Shown: one piece after another, positions 13,282-26,300 of the stretch
Position numbering within the stretch: the first letter of the stretch is position 1
Layout: every line of letters starts with the position of its first letter
Assembly (NCBI RefSeq): GCF_964355755.1
Contig: NC_092677.1
Location: 8,437,001-8,501,000, forward strand
Direction: 5' to 3'
Source of the DNA: Antedon mediterranea
Taxonomy: Eukaryota; Echinodermata; Crinoidea; Comatulida; Antedonidae
DNA length: 64,000 bases
Notes under the pieces: model-generated
Told to the model about the DNA's origin: nothing
Database searches by the model: none
What the model saw: only the letters and a program-made list of their open reading frames with translations
Position numbers and translations under genes: made by a program

Positions 13282-13698
13282 CAAAGAACTTATAACACAA
13301 GAATCTCCTGTTCTTCAATTTGCATTCAAAACACAGTATCGGAAGTACAGGGTTAAAAGGTCAAACTGGGCGACGCCATTTCACAGCATGGAGCAGCGCC
13401 CCCTCCAAACTAGGAAGTCAATTACTCTACCCCCCCACCCCCCTAGAGTATTAGCAGATCCCCTCTATGATTTTGACTTTCTAATTTGATGCGGGCGCCC
13501 TACTCCTCAGTCAATTACTCTATCCCCCCTAGAGTATTAGCAGATCCCCTCTATGATTTTGACTTTCTAATTTGATGCGGGCGCCCTACTCCATGGCTCA
13601 CAATGGCGCCACCCATTAGCTCTATTCTATCCCACAATGCCTTTCGAAATTGTTACGCGCTTCGGACGAACAGGAGATTCTTGTGTTAAAGTTCGTTG
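13282..13698. mobile_element. hAT-like MITE, copy b
   Basis: Direct-orientation second copy of 12169-12577, about 1.1 kb away, with the same internal duplication and a slightly eroded right terminus (GTTCGTTG instead of GTTCTTTG). No clear target duplication remains. Confidence 0.75.
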
Positions 13699-14334
13699 TC
13701 TGTATGTATTCAGTATCAGAGAGACGTGAACATCGGTTACAAACGTTGATTTCATGCCATTCCCGATTACTTTTCGTTGAAATTGGTGTCTTTTATTTAT
13801 TATTATTTCTTTATACTGGGTTGCCTCTTCAGTCAAAGATTGTTCCTAGAGGGCCCAGTTATGATCAATGGCTGTATGTGACCAGGGGCGGTCGTAGGAC
13901 TATTTTAAAAGGGTTGCCCAAAGACTCTGGGGCTGTAGACACTGAGTATTTGAGCAGGCAAATTTGTAATGACACTCCTAGATGGCCGCAAATGGTACTC
14001 TCGCACCTAAAATTCATGATAAATTGCACCTCTAGTTTGCCGGAAATGTCACTCACTCTATTAGTGTGCTAGCAAACAGAGGATTTGAGCCTATATTATA
14101 CAGCCGGTAATAAAACATACGCGAATAACAATATAGGATAACATTTTTTTTTCGTTCAATGCGAACGTCCCCGATGAAGGTACTTGTACGGTACGGTACG
14201 GTACGGTAATACATTCTAATAACTGTACTCAATTAATGTAAATTAATGATCAATTAATAATTTTAAAAAGTTACAAAAAAATATGAAGCTGCTGCTATAT
14301 ATATATATATATTGAGCAAATTGTATTATTTTGA
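13699..14334. other. noncoding stretch with short simple repeats
   Basis: A frame of 140 codons crosses the end of the MITE and this region but has no recognisable domain and is not conserved elsewhere in the window, so I do not call it. Simple repeats: (GTACG)n near 14187-14207 and (TA)n near 14298-14314. Confidence 0.5.
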
Positions 14335-15560
14335 ATTAAATGCTAAATAAAGTCACAATTTCCAAAATTCATTTTTATTTATCCGCTATAAACTTTACAA
14401 AAGTGTTGTTTAAACCACACTCCAAAATAAAACAAAGAAAATAATGATAGGACATTTGCAGAAAGAAGCAAACTTTTCTCTGCGACCGGTATAACACGGT
14501 TCTTCCATAAATTACTACGGAAATTCGGCCTAATATTTTCGGACGTACGGAAGTGAAGATAAATAGGGTACTACACGCATCGAAAATACAAAACTATACG
14601 CACAATTATGATGTGGCATAAAAATTGGCCTTAGATTATGGAAAACCCCCGGCAAAACGCATAATTATAGACAAATCGATTATTAGCCTTGGCAATATGC
14701 CTAATATTTAAAAGGAATTAATTTAGGCTTTTTGACGAAAAGTTCATGTGTGAATTCTTGATCCATTAATGGTTTATTCAAGGTCAACACTGTAACTAAT
14801 CCCTCACTATTCAATCCAAATGTTATTATACTACTATATTGTTGAAAAATGGATTGCGTGATATGAAAATGGATTGATAGTAAAACGTAACAAAGATACG
14901 TTCTTGTTTGGTAATAGGCATTCATACAGTGATGAAGCGGAGGACTATTTTTGTAGCGTTCCATTTAAAATAAATGTTGTTACAAAGAAATATTTTGGTT
15001 GTGAAGGTCGCTAAATTCGTTGGAGCCAGCATTACTTTTTTTACCAATTTTAAAAATTAAGCTAACATCAAAACATTCAACAATAATAAAATGCCCTGCA
15101 ACTAGCTCTGTAACTACTTTCTGACTAAGCCTATCAAGTTCCGGGTTTGCTTTGCTACCGGTATAATTCTCTGTTAAGCTTGGTTCCCACTAGAACGTAA
15201 CGCAAGGACGTAAACGCAATGCAAGCGTTTTAACCAATGACAAGCGAAGTTATAGACAGTTAGCAATCACAAGCGAATAAGCCATCGCTTGTGATTGGTC
15301 AATTCACTTGCGTTTCGTTACGTCCTTGCGTTGCGTCGCTAGTGGGAACCACGCTTTACTACGGAAATTCGGCCTAATATTATTACGGACGTATACGGAA
15401 ATGAAGATAAATAGGGTACTACACGGAAAAACAAAACTATACGTAAAATTATGATTTGGCCTAAATTATGGAAACACGCAATACTTATGAAAAATCGACG
15501 ACCCATATGACGGGTTTTTTCCGAACACAGTGTGTGTTGGCCTACTTCGTACCTCTCATC
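14335..15560. repeat. paralogous noncoding block, partner of 29405-30650
   Basis: Long stretches match 29405-30650 in the same order: a TTGAATTAAATGCT start, an ACGGAAATTCGGCCTAA motif, a TTCATGTGT..CCATTA region, an AACGTAACAAAGATACG region and an AACACAGTGTGTGTTGG end. A roughly 120-base motif around CGGACGTACGGAAGTGAAG occurs twice in each block. The blocks sit at equivalent places upstream of copies 1 and 2, so they were duplicated with the genes. Confidence 0.75.
15177..15355. mobile_element. foldback MITE with TTA target duplication and visible empty site
   Basis: The ends are AGCTTGGTTCCCACTAG and the inverted CTAGTGGGAACCACGCT; inner arms also pair (CGTAACGCAAGGACGT). TTA flanks both sides. 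The paralogous block at about 30445 reads straight through CTGTTACTACGG with no insertion, a clean pre-integration site. A 3-bp TTA duplication fits PIF/Harbinger-type elements. Confidence 0.85.
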
Positions 15561-15589
15561 AGGAGAGAGATACATCTCCCTTCTATATG

Positions 15590-17299
15590 TGACCTGCTCT
15601 GGCAAAGTGAAACATAAGTCGAAAATTTAAATTTTTCAGATTTGTATTCTATCTGGTAGGAAATGTTATATCCTTTACAATGATACCAAACTTAATATTT
15701 AACATGAAGGGGATCCCGAGATATTGTACGTTAAGTCGAAGCATGTATAAAGAAATATACAAATAACAGTTTTGAGAAAATCATGATTGAATGTCAATGT
15801 TATTTTATAAAACAACAACACAAATTAATATTTGTTAATCTAATAGTGTATACTTTCTAAGTATCACACATTCACAAAATATGATACAATGAAATGTTTT
15901 TTGGTAGGATATTGATTACTGTGACAATGCATACAAAAAAATATTTCCACATTCTATGTTAAGTACATACTTGTGTTTCTTTTAAGCACTTGCTTAAAAT
16001 GGTAAAAAAGGGGGTAAATTAATGTTTTTACACTTAAAAAACTGTATTATTCTTTAAGAATTAATTAAATGTATATAATAAATTAAGTTATATAACATTA
16101 AATACCATTTCTTGAACTACTGGATTTAAGTACGTTCTTAAAAGTTACTTAAATAATTTAAATTTTAGTTGTGTAGTGCCTGCTGATTAGATAACAAATA
16201 CAACTTAAATAACATTATGCGATTGCTTTAATCAATTAAATAATGGATATGTTTTAAGCACATACTAATGTATTAAGTTTGTTTTAAGCATTTACTTAAA
16301 ATTGTGTAATGTTCATGAAATTATGTTGGTGTAAGTGCATAATAATAGCCTACAATAACATGAATTATTACAATACTTATTATGTAAAAACAATAAATAT
16401 GGTAGGCCTATGTGATATGTAGGCAAATAAAAGTGCCACTTAGGCCTAGCCTACCTATCCTAGCTAGGCCTATTTGCCCTGCAACCTACCTAGCTAGCCT
16501 ACCTAGGCCTAGCTAGGCTAGGACAAGTAGGCCTAGAAGGACCCAGCCTGGAGTCCAAAAGGCTACTTAGTAGGCCTAGGCTAGTCACTACACTGGCTGT
16601 AATAATTTAATATCATAGGTCCTTTGCTACTCTCATTATGTTTTTATTTTTTAGTCATTGTATTTGGCCCAGGCCTAGGCCCTAGACTAGATCCATCGAT
16701 TATCTTAAATCTGAATTGTTTACACTCTCTTCTCCGCGTAAAAAGTAAACAGGTCAAAGGTCATTATAAGGATAAGCCAATTACAGTACTGTATTTCTAC
16801 TACGCGCTAGCCATTACGTGGCGTATCCTTGACAACGGATTTCTGTTGTGTAAAAATCACGTCAGAGAAGCTTTTTACCTCCTCTAATTCCCGCTGAAGA
16901 AGCCAAAAATATTGAAAACCACTTGAAATACCCACTGAATATGGCTTATGAATATTTAAATTTTCAGACTCTACCATGTTTCTAAAGGTACCTATACAAA
17001 TATTTTCATAAACTGCACAGTTTTCTAACAGTGTTTCATGCACTTTATTTCATTTTTTTGCAACAAAATGAAATCAAGACAAAAAAGGTACTCATTAAAA
17101 TCACTTATTTAGCCCTTTTATAAACTTAATTCACACAAAATGAAACTTGATCTTGATTCTTAAATAGTTGTAGATTCCAAAAAGGGGAAAACCCTATTTT
17201 CACCAAGATAGTGATTTTTAACTTACATAGTACTTCTATAGGTCAATACACTGAATAAAGATCAGCGAGTTATGTTTCACTATGCCAGAGCAGGTCACA
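15590..17299. mobile_element. 1.7 kb TIR element without transposase
   Basis: The left end TGTGACCTGCTCTGGC and following AGTGAAACATAA recur inverted at the right end (about 17270-17299). TATA flanks both termini. The 1.7 kb interior is AT-rich and has no transposase; 16440-16580 is a dense field of TAGGCCTA and CTAGGC palindromes. The block at 29405-30650 ends close to the left terminus, and homology resumes at about 17304 with 30785, so insertion after duplication is plausible. Confidence 0.65.
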
Positions 17300-17399
17300 T
17301 ATATGGGATATTGTATACGATGAAATGGGACTCAATTTTAATTAAGTGGCACAAACAACATTTGTATGAAATTAAGGGTATTGCCTGGGTCCTCTCCTG

Positions 17400-17613
17400 G
17401 TGACAGTGGCTTTGTGTATGTACCACTGATGTACTAGGTTATTTAAAGTATGATCTAGATGTGTACACTGGACCTACGGTGTATAGTCCTTATCCGAGAA
17501 GACTTCGTTCTACCACCAGAACCATGGAGCAAGTGAGCCTCTCGAAACCTTGCCGATGGTGGCTACTATACGTAATTACGGTTCCATTGTTTTAACCACT
17601 CGGCCACTCACTC
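17400..17613 (-). mobile_element. tRNA-derived SINE
   Basis: On the minus strand the element starts GTGAGTGGCCGAGTGGTTAA, an A-box typical of tRNA-Leu/Ser, with a B-box-like GGTTTCGAGAG about 50 bases later (plus 17539-17549), then a body with GATAAGGACTATACACCG and GTCCAGTGTACAC that I associate with invertebrate SINE tails. The tRNA fold is not intact, so this is not a tRNA gene. Confidence 0.6.
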
Positions 17614-18361
17614 TGTTAATACATGCAACATACCAACGATTGGTAACAATTTTCCTAATTTCACTCGAAACCTTCCCTCGTAACGCCAGGAATCCGCCTC
17701 TATATACAGTCGTATTTTAATGACATTACTTTGGTGATTTCTGTTCTCCTACATGCGAATTTAATTTACACGCCTTTGACATGGGTCTGCGTTTTTTCAT
17801 TATGTCGAATTTGTGATACATAAATATAATATAATTTTTTACTCACCATGTATTTAAGTCTTTAAGTTTACTTATACTTTATTGAAACAATACAAGAAAA
17901 CACTGCATAGCCATCGCGGTCGGCAGGTGGTATGGTCTTAGTTAACTAGCTGAACTCTTGTGTTTAGGTGGGCGGCATTATCTTTCTTTTTCTTGAGTGA
18001 TCAGGGGTTGTTTTTATTGTTTAAAAGGTTATATCAATGCTATCCTTTGTTGTATATGTGATCAGTAAAAAGATCAATATTTACCAATGTATGTGTGTTT
18101 GTAGTAGGCATCTGTTGTTTCAATAATTGTGTATTATTACATTGTATATATACCTATTTAAAATTTATTTCTATAAAAAGAAAATTGCTAAAAGTATTGA
18201 CAGTATTATTCGCATTTGTGGGTTATTACAATTATAATTGTTGATCATGCGAGATGAGGTGTGACAAAATTTAAAAAAATATAAAGTAAACTACCAACCA
18301 CTAGCAATATTCAGTATGTCAAATTTGTAATACATAAAAATATAATATAATTTTTTTACTT
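17614..18361. other. noncoding DNA with an eroded first-exon module
   Basis: Near 17846 the minus strand reads ACATG|gtgagt after a TTTAAGTC region, like the better module at 18362-18560, but I see no kB site beyond it. 18110-18265 repeats 13000-13130. No coding frame. Confidence 0.45.
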
Positions 18362-18560
18362 ACCATGTATGCCTATTTAAGTCTTCAGTTTTATTTATAC
18401 CTTATTGAAATAGTACAAGAAAACACTCAGCATAGCCATCGCGTGGACCGGTGGTTTTAGTTGACTCTTTTAGCTGAACTGAACTGGTGTTTAGGTAGGC
18501 CGCATTTATCTTTTAATCTGTTTTTGGGAAATTCCAATGTACAAAATTGACGTGGCATAT
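18362..18560 (-). promoter_or_regulatory. putative promoter and noncoding first exon serving copy 1
   Basis: Reading the minus strand: TGCCACGTCA (TGACGTGG on plus, 18548-18555), then GGAATTTCCC, the exact reverse complement of the kB site GGGAAATTCC (18526-18535), then about 160 bases to ACATG|gtaagt with the donor at 18363-18362. Similar order and spacing recur upstream of copies 2, 3 and 4. The nearest downstream acceptor that fits is just before the copy 1 ATG. Transcription start and use are inference. Confidence 0.5.
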
Positions 18561-19332
18561 TGTATATAAATATTGACATAAAATTAGCATCAACATCATA
18601 CACATTAAACCATATCGATCAGTTTATCCCCCATCTCAAACTGCCCCCACAGCTGACTATAGATTTATAGGCCTATTGCAGCTGCAGTAGTATATTGTAA
18701 AAAAAAATTCATTGTATATATAGATTCAAATTAATTCAAGTCATTAAAAAGCAACATATTTTTTCCACTCGACATGATTTAATAGCAATTAGTCAATCAA
18801 TTATTGGCCACATTATAAGAAAAAACATTGAACATTTATGTTATGGGGATAAATTGACGGAAAGAAAACCAGAAGAAGAATCCAATGCAAATTATAACAT
18901 TATTACATAATGTAGGCCTACCATAGCTTTAAAACAGTCTATCTACTGAGTTTGACATCACAGACAGTCCCAACTAAAATTTTTTTTACAACGTTCTTTT
19001 TTACAATTGTGTTGAGATGATTTTCAAAACTTTAATATATTTTTAAAGTGTAAATATAGGAAGTGTAGTATGCATTGAAATAACGAAATTCATTTGGTTC
19101 TATAAATTATTGTTGTGTTAGCTACACATACATCAATTACTGTTTATGTCCCCTGGCTTAGTACATTAGCATTGTGAAATAACCAGATGGCGTTAATAGG
19201 CCTAACCTCATGGTGTGAAATACGTGATTGAAAATCCGCGTAAGCCGCTCGCAAACAATGACTTCTCTTTGTTTTGTATGCTTGTATGTATTTACACTTA
19301 AGTCAAGTCAGTTTAATTAATAATGTAGTTAT
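18561..19332. other. noncoding DNA paralogous to 35870-36300
   Basis: Matches include CATATCGATCAGTTTATCCC and AAATTGACGGAAAGA segments in the same order as at about 35940-36230. No coding frame. Confidence 0.6.
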
Positions 19333-19532
19333 TTATTTTCCTTTGGCCTCACCACCTCTGCGTCTTCTGTCTCGTCTTCTGTTACTCTGTTGTAGTTGTT
19401 GTTTCTGTTCATGTATACTTTTTGTTTCACCTGAGTGTATATTATGATCACGTTTCATACCCTTTACAGCACAGTTGCCATTTTTCAGCTGCGCGTGACG
19501 TACTTAGGCCTACAGTAGAATTATTTTCTTTA
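19333..19532 (-). pseudogene. relic of the 3' end of another type A ZNFX1-like gene
   Basis: The minus strand carries fragments of the type A C-terminus: KENNST near 19520, KGMKRD near 19460 after a frame break, EQKQQLQQSNRRR near 19390, then RRRRGGEAKGK and TAA at 19333-19335. The order matches the tails of copies 1-3, but stops and indels interrupt it and there is no Gly-rich expansion. It sits about 0.9 kb past the end of copy 2, so one more gene once stood here, or the end of copy 2 was duplicated. Confidence 0.75.
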
Positions 19533-20247
19533 AAGTCACATTCCCTGCGTTTTTTAGATCTTATTTAAGGTCACAAACTACATTTAATGTATTGTGTTAT
19601 CTTTTTTCGTCTTTAAACGGTTAAAAATGTGAAAAATAAGTCGATTCTAATTATTTAAGCGGCCTGCACGGATTGATATTTTCGTTTTTCTTCTGTGATT
19701 CACCAACTTTCGATCGATCGTGAAGGCAAAATAAATGGAAGAATCGTAACTTTTCAGCACAAATACTGGGGTTTTTCCCAATTTTTATTAGCGTATTCTG
19801 GCAAAAACAGAAAGACAATTAATGCAGCAACTAGACAACGTCAGGCTATGCCTATATATAGCGTACGGTGTTCGTTACTGCAGTTGGCAGTTTACCAGTT
19901 AGACCTACAAAACTAAGCCTAGTTAGGCTAGTCCTAAAGATCGTCCACTAGAGGACATTCGACGCGAGCTACTTACATAGGTAGTGCATTGTTTCTCTTC
20001 TAATAATGACGATGTCTGTTGAATAATTTAAATACCATCTACAATTTTTCATACCATTTTTTGGAATGAATAATAATACATTCTTATCTTGGTCAGTAGA
20101 ACAAAAAATTAATACAGAGTAATAATAAGAATATATATTAAAGGTAAAGGAATATATATATATATATATATTAAAGGTATTGCAAAAGATACAATATTCT
20201 AATAATAACAATGGTGACGTCAGTGATCAGTGATCATACGTAGTCAT
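19533..20247. other. noncoding DNA and 3' UTR of copy 2
   Basis: 20000-20247 aligns with 36640-36918 (3' side of copy 3), including a (TA)n tract at about 20152-20172. Minus-strand AATAAA overlaps the stop of copy 2, so the real poly(A) signal may be elsewhere. The rest holds nothing I recognise. Confidence 0.5.
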
Positions 20248-20291
20248 TTATTTTCTTTTAGCTCCTCTTCCTCTTCCTCCTCTTCCTCTTT

Positions 20292-20322
<31 letters not shown>

Positions 20323-23300
20323 CCCTCTTCCTCCTCCTCCTCCTCCTCCTCCTTCACCTCCTCCTCCACTTACTCCTCCACCTCCTCCTCCTCCTCCTCC
20401 TCCTCGTCCTCCTCTTCCTCTTCCTCCTCCTCCTCCCCCTCCCCCTTCTCCGCCTCCTCGTCCTCCACCTCCTCCACGTTTCGTGCCACGTCTTCTGTTA
20501 CGGTGCTGCGGCTGTTGATTCTGTTCATTTTTACTAGTTGATTTTTCAACTGGTTGTATAGGATTAATTTTCATATCTTTTCCAGCAGAGTTGGCATCAT
20601 CGTGAATGACTGGGTTATTTTTCTCGTCTTTTTTATTCACGATTATTGGGTCAGCTGGGAGTGACGTAGCATTATTTTCTTTAACATTCTGGTCTTTTAT
20701 TTGATAACTACCTTTTTTGTTTGACGTATGCCTACCGACATCCTTGGTTTGAGCATTAACAAGAGTGTTTGTAGACTTTGAACTGCTCTTTACTTTCTCT
20801 ATTTCTTTTGATTTGGATTTCCTCTGCCTCTGTCTTTGACGTTTACTTCTTGTCGGTTCACTTTGCAGTTGGTGATCATTTTTGTGTTCCGTATGTTCGT
20901 TATTACTGATTTTTCCAGATTGTTTTATTCTCAGCTTTTCATTCTTATTTGAAAGTACGTTCTGATTTTCTGCTTGTACAACTTTCATTTCCGAAGCCGA
21001 GCATTTCTCAGCATCATCGGCATTGTTACCATTGGGCAGGTGACCAAAAGAGCATGTCGACCAGCTTTCTTGACAGAAACTTAAGCATCGTGAAACAGTT
21101 TCTTTGACAAGTACTACTACTTTAGGTAATTGGTCGTCCTTTCCAAGCATATCCAACGCTTCTTGCATAATTTCAGACGTCACGTGTGATTTGTTGTGAA
21201 GAATTATCGATGATAAAGTGTCTGTCTTTTTGTCTGAAACTGTTTTACACTGAAACTTCATTAATCGAACACACGTGTTTATTCGTTGAATCTCTGAAGA
21301 CACGTGAAACACAAATTGTTCAGAAACAATGTTTTCTGAATTCCAAATGCGTTGCTGAATGGTTTCTAGTTGTTGTAAGATGTCCGCTATGTAACTCGTT
21401 TCGCTCTGTTGGTTTAAGTCATCACGAATAGTGACTAATTGTTTTAACATTGTGGTCATGATATCAAATAGAAGTAGTCTTTGATATTTGATTCCATAGC
21501 GGGAGTTCATTTCTTGTAAAAACCACTCCTGGTCAAATGTGCAAAGACATTGTAATTGGTAGTTAATCTTCTGTCTCATATCTTGTACTCGATCTATTGA
21601 TCTTTCAATCCGCATCTTTCTCTTGATGTCAGCTATTCTCATGTTTATTGTTTTAAGGACATTTCCGTATCTCGGATTGAATCGAATGATTGTATGACAT
21701 ACTGGACATTGTTTCAATCTTATACCTTCATCCTTATCCATATATTCATCCATTGTAGAAACGTCAATTGCGTGAGAACAATCGTACAGAAATACATATC
21801 TTGGTCTCGACTTTCCTGCAGATTTAGCTGGATAAAATAAATATGGATTACAAGTTAAGCATTTGTTTTGGCAGGGCTCGCCACAAAGACCAAAGCATTT
21901 ATGTTCACATGTTAGGGTCTTCCGACACGGTTGATTACACCTTTCACGATTACATAAGTCATCACAATTTTGTGTACATATAAAATGAATGCATTTCCAT
22001 TTACATCGGGCTCCACATGGTTCGCAAATATCGGAACAGGAACGTTGGCAGTGTTTGTGCCAGCAACCTGACTCGCACCTTTTTTTACAAGGTTGGCAAG
22101 GAATCATTGAGCAGGGCTGTTGACAATTGTGACCACAGATAAGGTTTTTGTTACAACATTCCATGCATGCTTTGTGTATCTTGCCATGCGAACAATCCTT
22201 ACATTTACCACGACATCGATGCCCACAAACTAAAGGGGTTTTGCATTGTTCCTGACAACTGTCAATGGAACATTCTTCGAAGCATTTCTTTGCGCAAGTA
22301 TGACCACAGAGTAAATCTTTTGTACATCGCTTTTCACAGCGAAAAGGTTGACCACGTTGGCAACAAAGTTGTGTTCTTTCATGTCCACACGGCAAGTTGA
22401 CAGTCAGTTTAAATAGACATGCTGCTTCGCCACTAGTTGCAATTTCTGACACATCAACAAAACACTGTACTTTCTTCATATGTCCACACTTAAGTTCCTT
22501 GTCTACCTTTTCTCTACACAGCTCAGTACATGGTTTGCAACAAAGATTTTTACACTTGTGTCCACATGGTAGTAATCTTGAGCACTTACTGCTGCAAACT
22601 TTGATTTCTGAGCAAATACGTTTGATCGTGTGTCCACATTCTAGTGTTTCAACAACATTTTCAAGACAGTCGGTGTACTCGAGATCTTTAGATTCGTAAC
22701 ATTGCATATTTGTTTCATGCCCACATTTGCGAATTTTAGTAACTTCCGCATTGCATCTTAGATCTAGGTCTTTGTACCTATTAACTGACCTATAGGAATG
22801 ACGTGATATTGGCATAGCTGGTGTTTTTTTAATAGGTTCTACATTACATGGCACCTCTTTTTCATGGTTACATACTAATATTTTAGTTACTAGTTCAGTA
22901 CAAAGTTTACTGAAACATATCTGATAACATTTTTGTCGACACTGGTGTCCACATGATAATGTTTTTTGACATGGCATTTTACAACGAACGTGTTTACCAT
23001 CGACATTACATGGTACCTCTTTCTCATGGCTACACACTAGTATTTTAGTTACAACTTCAGTACAATTATTAGTGGAGCACACTTCATAACATTGTCGTCG
23101 GCACTGATGTCCACATGTTAATGTTTTTTGACATGACATTTTACAATGAACGTGTATACCGTCATCATGATGGTGGTTGTAGCTTTTACATATATAGTAT
23201 GCGTTACATGAATTACCGCAGGTGTTTGGACATGGATGGCCACATTCTGTTGGTTGTGAGCAGGGTAGTGGGCAGGTTTGTGTAAAGCAAGGAACGCTAA

Positions 23301-26300
23301 CGGTATGTCCACATTCGAATTCCTTCTCTATAATCTCAGTACATTTTGTTTCGCAAGCTTCGCCACATTTCATCTTACACACATGACCACACGCTAACGT
23401 CTTTTCACAAGGGAGCTGACAGGATGTTATGTAACACTGTACTTCAATATTGTGACCACATGGAGAAAATAATTTCTTGACAGTTTGTAAACATTTTGAC
23501 GTGCATTTTTCAAAGCATAATTCTTTACATTTGTGCTCACATTTCAGTAACTTTTCGCATGGTTTAGTGCATCGTACCGGATTTTCCAATTTATAACACT
23601 GCAACTTAACCTCATGTAGACATTCTAATGTTGTACTAACCACGACTTTACAAGGTAAGCACGGTACAAAACACATTAAATAACATGCATGATTGCGTCT
23701 ACATAATCTAACACAGTTTTCTTTGCATTCGAATTTCTCATGATTTGGATCTCGAGGATGGCAAAGAAATGGACAGACATGTCCACAGTTTAGGCGAGTT
23801 TCACACAAGAGCCTACATCCCCCCATCGGGCATTGTATAAAATCATCGGCAGTAGATAGTTTGACTTTCGTCGCCGGGTGGTTTTGGCAGTACACTTCAA
23901 TATAGCTTCCAAAACAATTTGAATTTTGCATGTCATTGACGATCTTCATCCAAAGGTCATTCTTTTCAGATAGAAGTTTAAAATTTCCAATACAGAACAT
24001 ACCCTTTTTTGCTCTTGATAATGCTACGCACATTCGGTTCGAAACTTTTAGAAATCCTATATTTCCAGCCTCGTTACTTCTTACTAAAGACAACAATATT
24101 ATTTCATTTTCTTCGCCTTGATAATTATCTACGGCGTTTACATACACATCACGTAAACAATTATACTCCTGGTCTTTAAGTAGTCGTTTCAAATTAAGTA
24201 CTTGACCAGTATACGTCGTCAAAATGGTGATACTAGAGGCATCGTATCCCTGTTGGTACAGATACTTTGCAAATGCTACACAATACTCAGCTTCGTGTGC
24301 ATTCGATTTGCTTAATATATCTTCTACAGACTCCTCTTGAATATCATGGTTGATAAAGAACAAATTATGAGCTACACCTTTAACGTTATCAAACTCTTTT
24401 ACTGACTTGTCATCGAGGAGATGACTGTAAAAGTGTTTTCTCATGATTTCTGATATCTGTGGTCGCATTCGGTGTTGTGATGATAATTTCTGACAAGGAA
24501 CATCATTTGTAAGCATTCTTTCAAATAGCGATGTGTCAAGGTTGAATTTGGTGGCAAGTTTATATACTGTAGGATTTGGCTTCAATTGCTGGTGGTCTCC
24601 GATTAGAATTATCTGTTCGCATTGTTTCGTTAGGCTTGTTACAATATGTGCTTCCAATATTTCCGCAGCCTCTTCAACAACAACTATTCTTGGTCGTATT
24701 CTATTTAGTAACTCTTTATTCTTAGCAGCACCAGTTGTTGTCATGCCTATTACATCTATTCCACTCAGTGCTTCACATTTATCTTTATTATCTTCTTCTT
24801 TAATACTATTGCCTACAACCTGATCATATGCTTGCTGTTCTTCAAACAATATTTCTCGTAACTGGCCTTTGTATTTTGTTATCCAGAATCGGTACAGGCG
24901 CCATTTATTGTGTGTGGAAATCAGTCGGATATTCACTCTGTTTGCTTCGTGTTCTGTCATTTCGTCCCCTATAACAGATAATTGTCTTTCTACTGTGGCT
25001 TGGTGCTGTTTCAACGGTGCATCTTTACATTTCATTTCCGGATCGTATGCGAGTGCATTGATTGTCACATTCTTTTCGGATTCATAATCAAGTTTTGCAC
25101 TGATATCATAATCCCGTTGATCTAACATCATGTCAAACTCAGTTGTAATATTAGCGTTACCGTTTGGTTCTGTTTCATTGTCTTTGTCGTATTCAGTATC
25201 ATCCTTGATTGCAATGTCCTCGGTACGTTGTTCATTATTCTCTGAATCAGAAAGGAGACCTAGCCATGTAGGTAATGCCGAACGTTTTTCGTCTACTCCG
25301 TATTCCGCTCGTGAGTCTCTGAGGCATTTTAAATGGTTTTCATTAATGACCTTTTCCAAAGTAAATTCACTGATAATGTACTTGTCACAAAGTTTAATCA
25401 TTTCTTCAGCCTCTACCATCCGGCTGGTTATAGAACCTGCAAGTTCTTTTACACTACGAAACTCTCCTTTTTTCCTTCTTGTTTTCTTTACTAACTCTTT
25501 CAAATTGAATGTTTTAAGTGTTTCGCTTTTTGACCTCCCACCAATTCTTGCCAAATTATCACAAAATCTGAGTATACCTTCAAGAAATTGGTCCAGTGCA
25601 TGGTTTGTGTAACATATTACCATGATAATATTAGCACTGCCTTCGTCAGCCTGCTTGTCGGAACTTGTGGCCCAGCGATGTTTGTTAATGAGGAGAGTTT
25701 CAACGACCTTTAATCCAATATAAGTTTTTCCAGTTCCTGGTGGCCCTTGAATGACTGCAATTTCCTTAGTTAGGGCTGATTTTACAGCGGTAATCTGTGA
25801 TTGATCAAGTGCTAGGTTGTCAATTTTTAGCCAATCTTTTTCGTCGTCTAGAATATCTACCATGTGGTTACATCGAACCATGCTGTGTAAATACCTACTT
25901 TTTACATCCTTTGCCTGAACTTTCAAAAGTGGTCGTATATCGTACATCATTTTGGGTGTATTACGAAGGTATTTTGGTCTTTCTATATCATGCGATGCCC
26001 GTATAATATACTTGTCCATAGGTAGAATGTTGTCATCATCAAACTGTTGGAGAACTTGCAAAACAGGCCTGTAACTCTCAAAAAATGCTGTTGACTCTAC
26101 CATGGTACAAGTATTTAGACGTGTAATCTCCATATATCCAGCGTTGTGGAATTTAATGTCAACACGGCCTTGTTGTAATAATGATTCATCTCTATTGCAA
26201 ACGGTACCAAACAGAAGAGTTTGAAAATTATCATGAGATAAGCAGACAAGTGAACCGAAAATCAAGCGTTTTGTATTCTTCCATCTTATGTTTTTCAGAT

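Noticed and set aside
13650-14072. 140-codon plus-strand frame
   Set aside because: It spans the end of a MITE, has no domain and no paralogous match.
16624-16887. Plus-strand 87-codon frame
   Set aside because: Lies within the interior of a non-autonomous TIR element and has no recognisable domain.
17520-17613. Functional tRNA-Leu/Ser gene
   Set aside because: A-box is good, but the acceptor stem and B-box region do not fold into a full tRNA; it is the head of a SINE.
20230-20541. Plus-strand poly-Ser frame opposite the copy 2 tail (also 36874-37302)
   Set aside because: It is the antisense of the GGN triplet repeat in the real coding frame.
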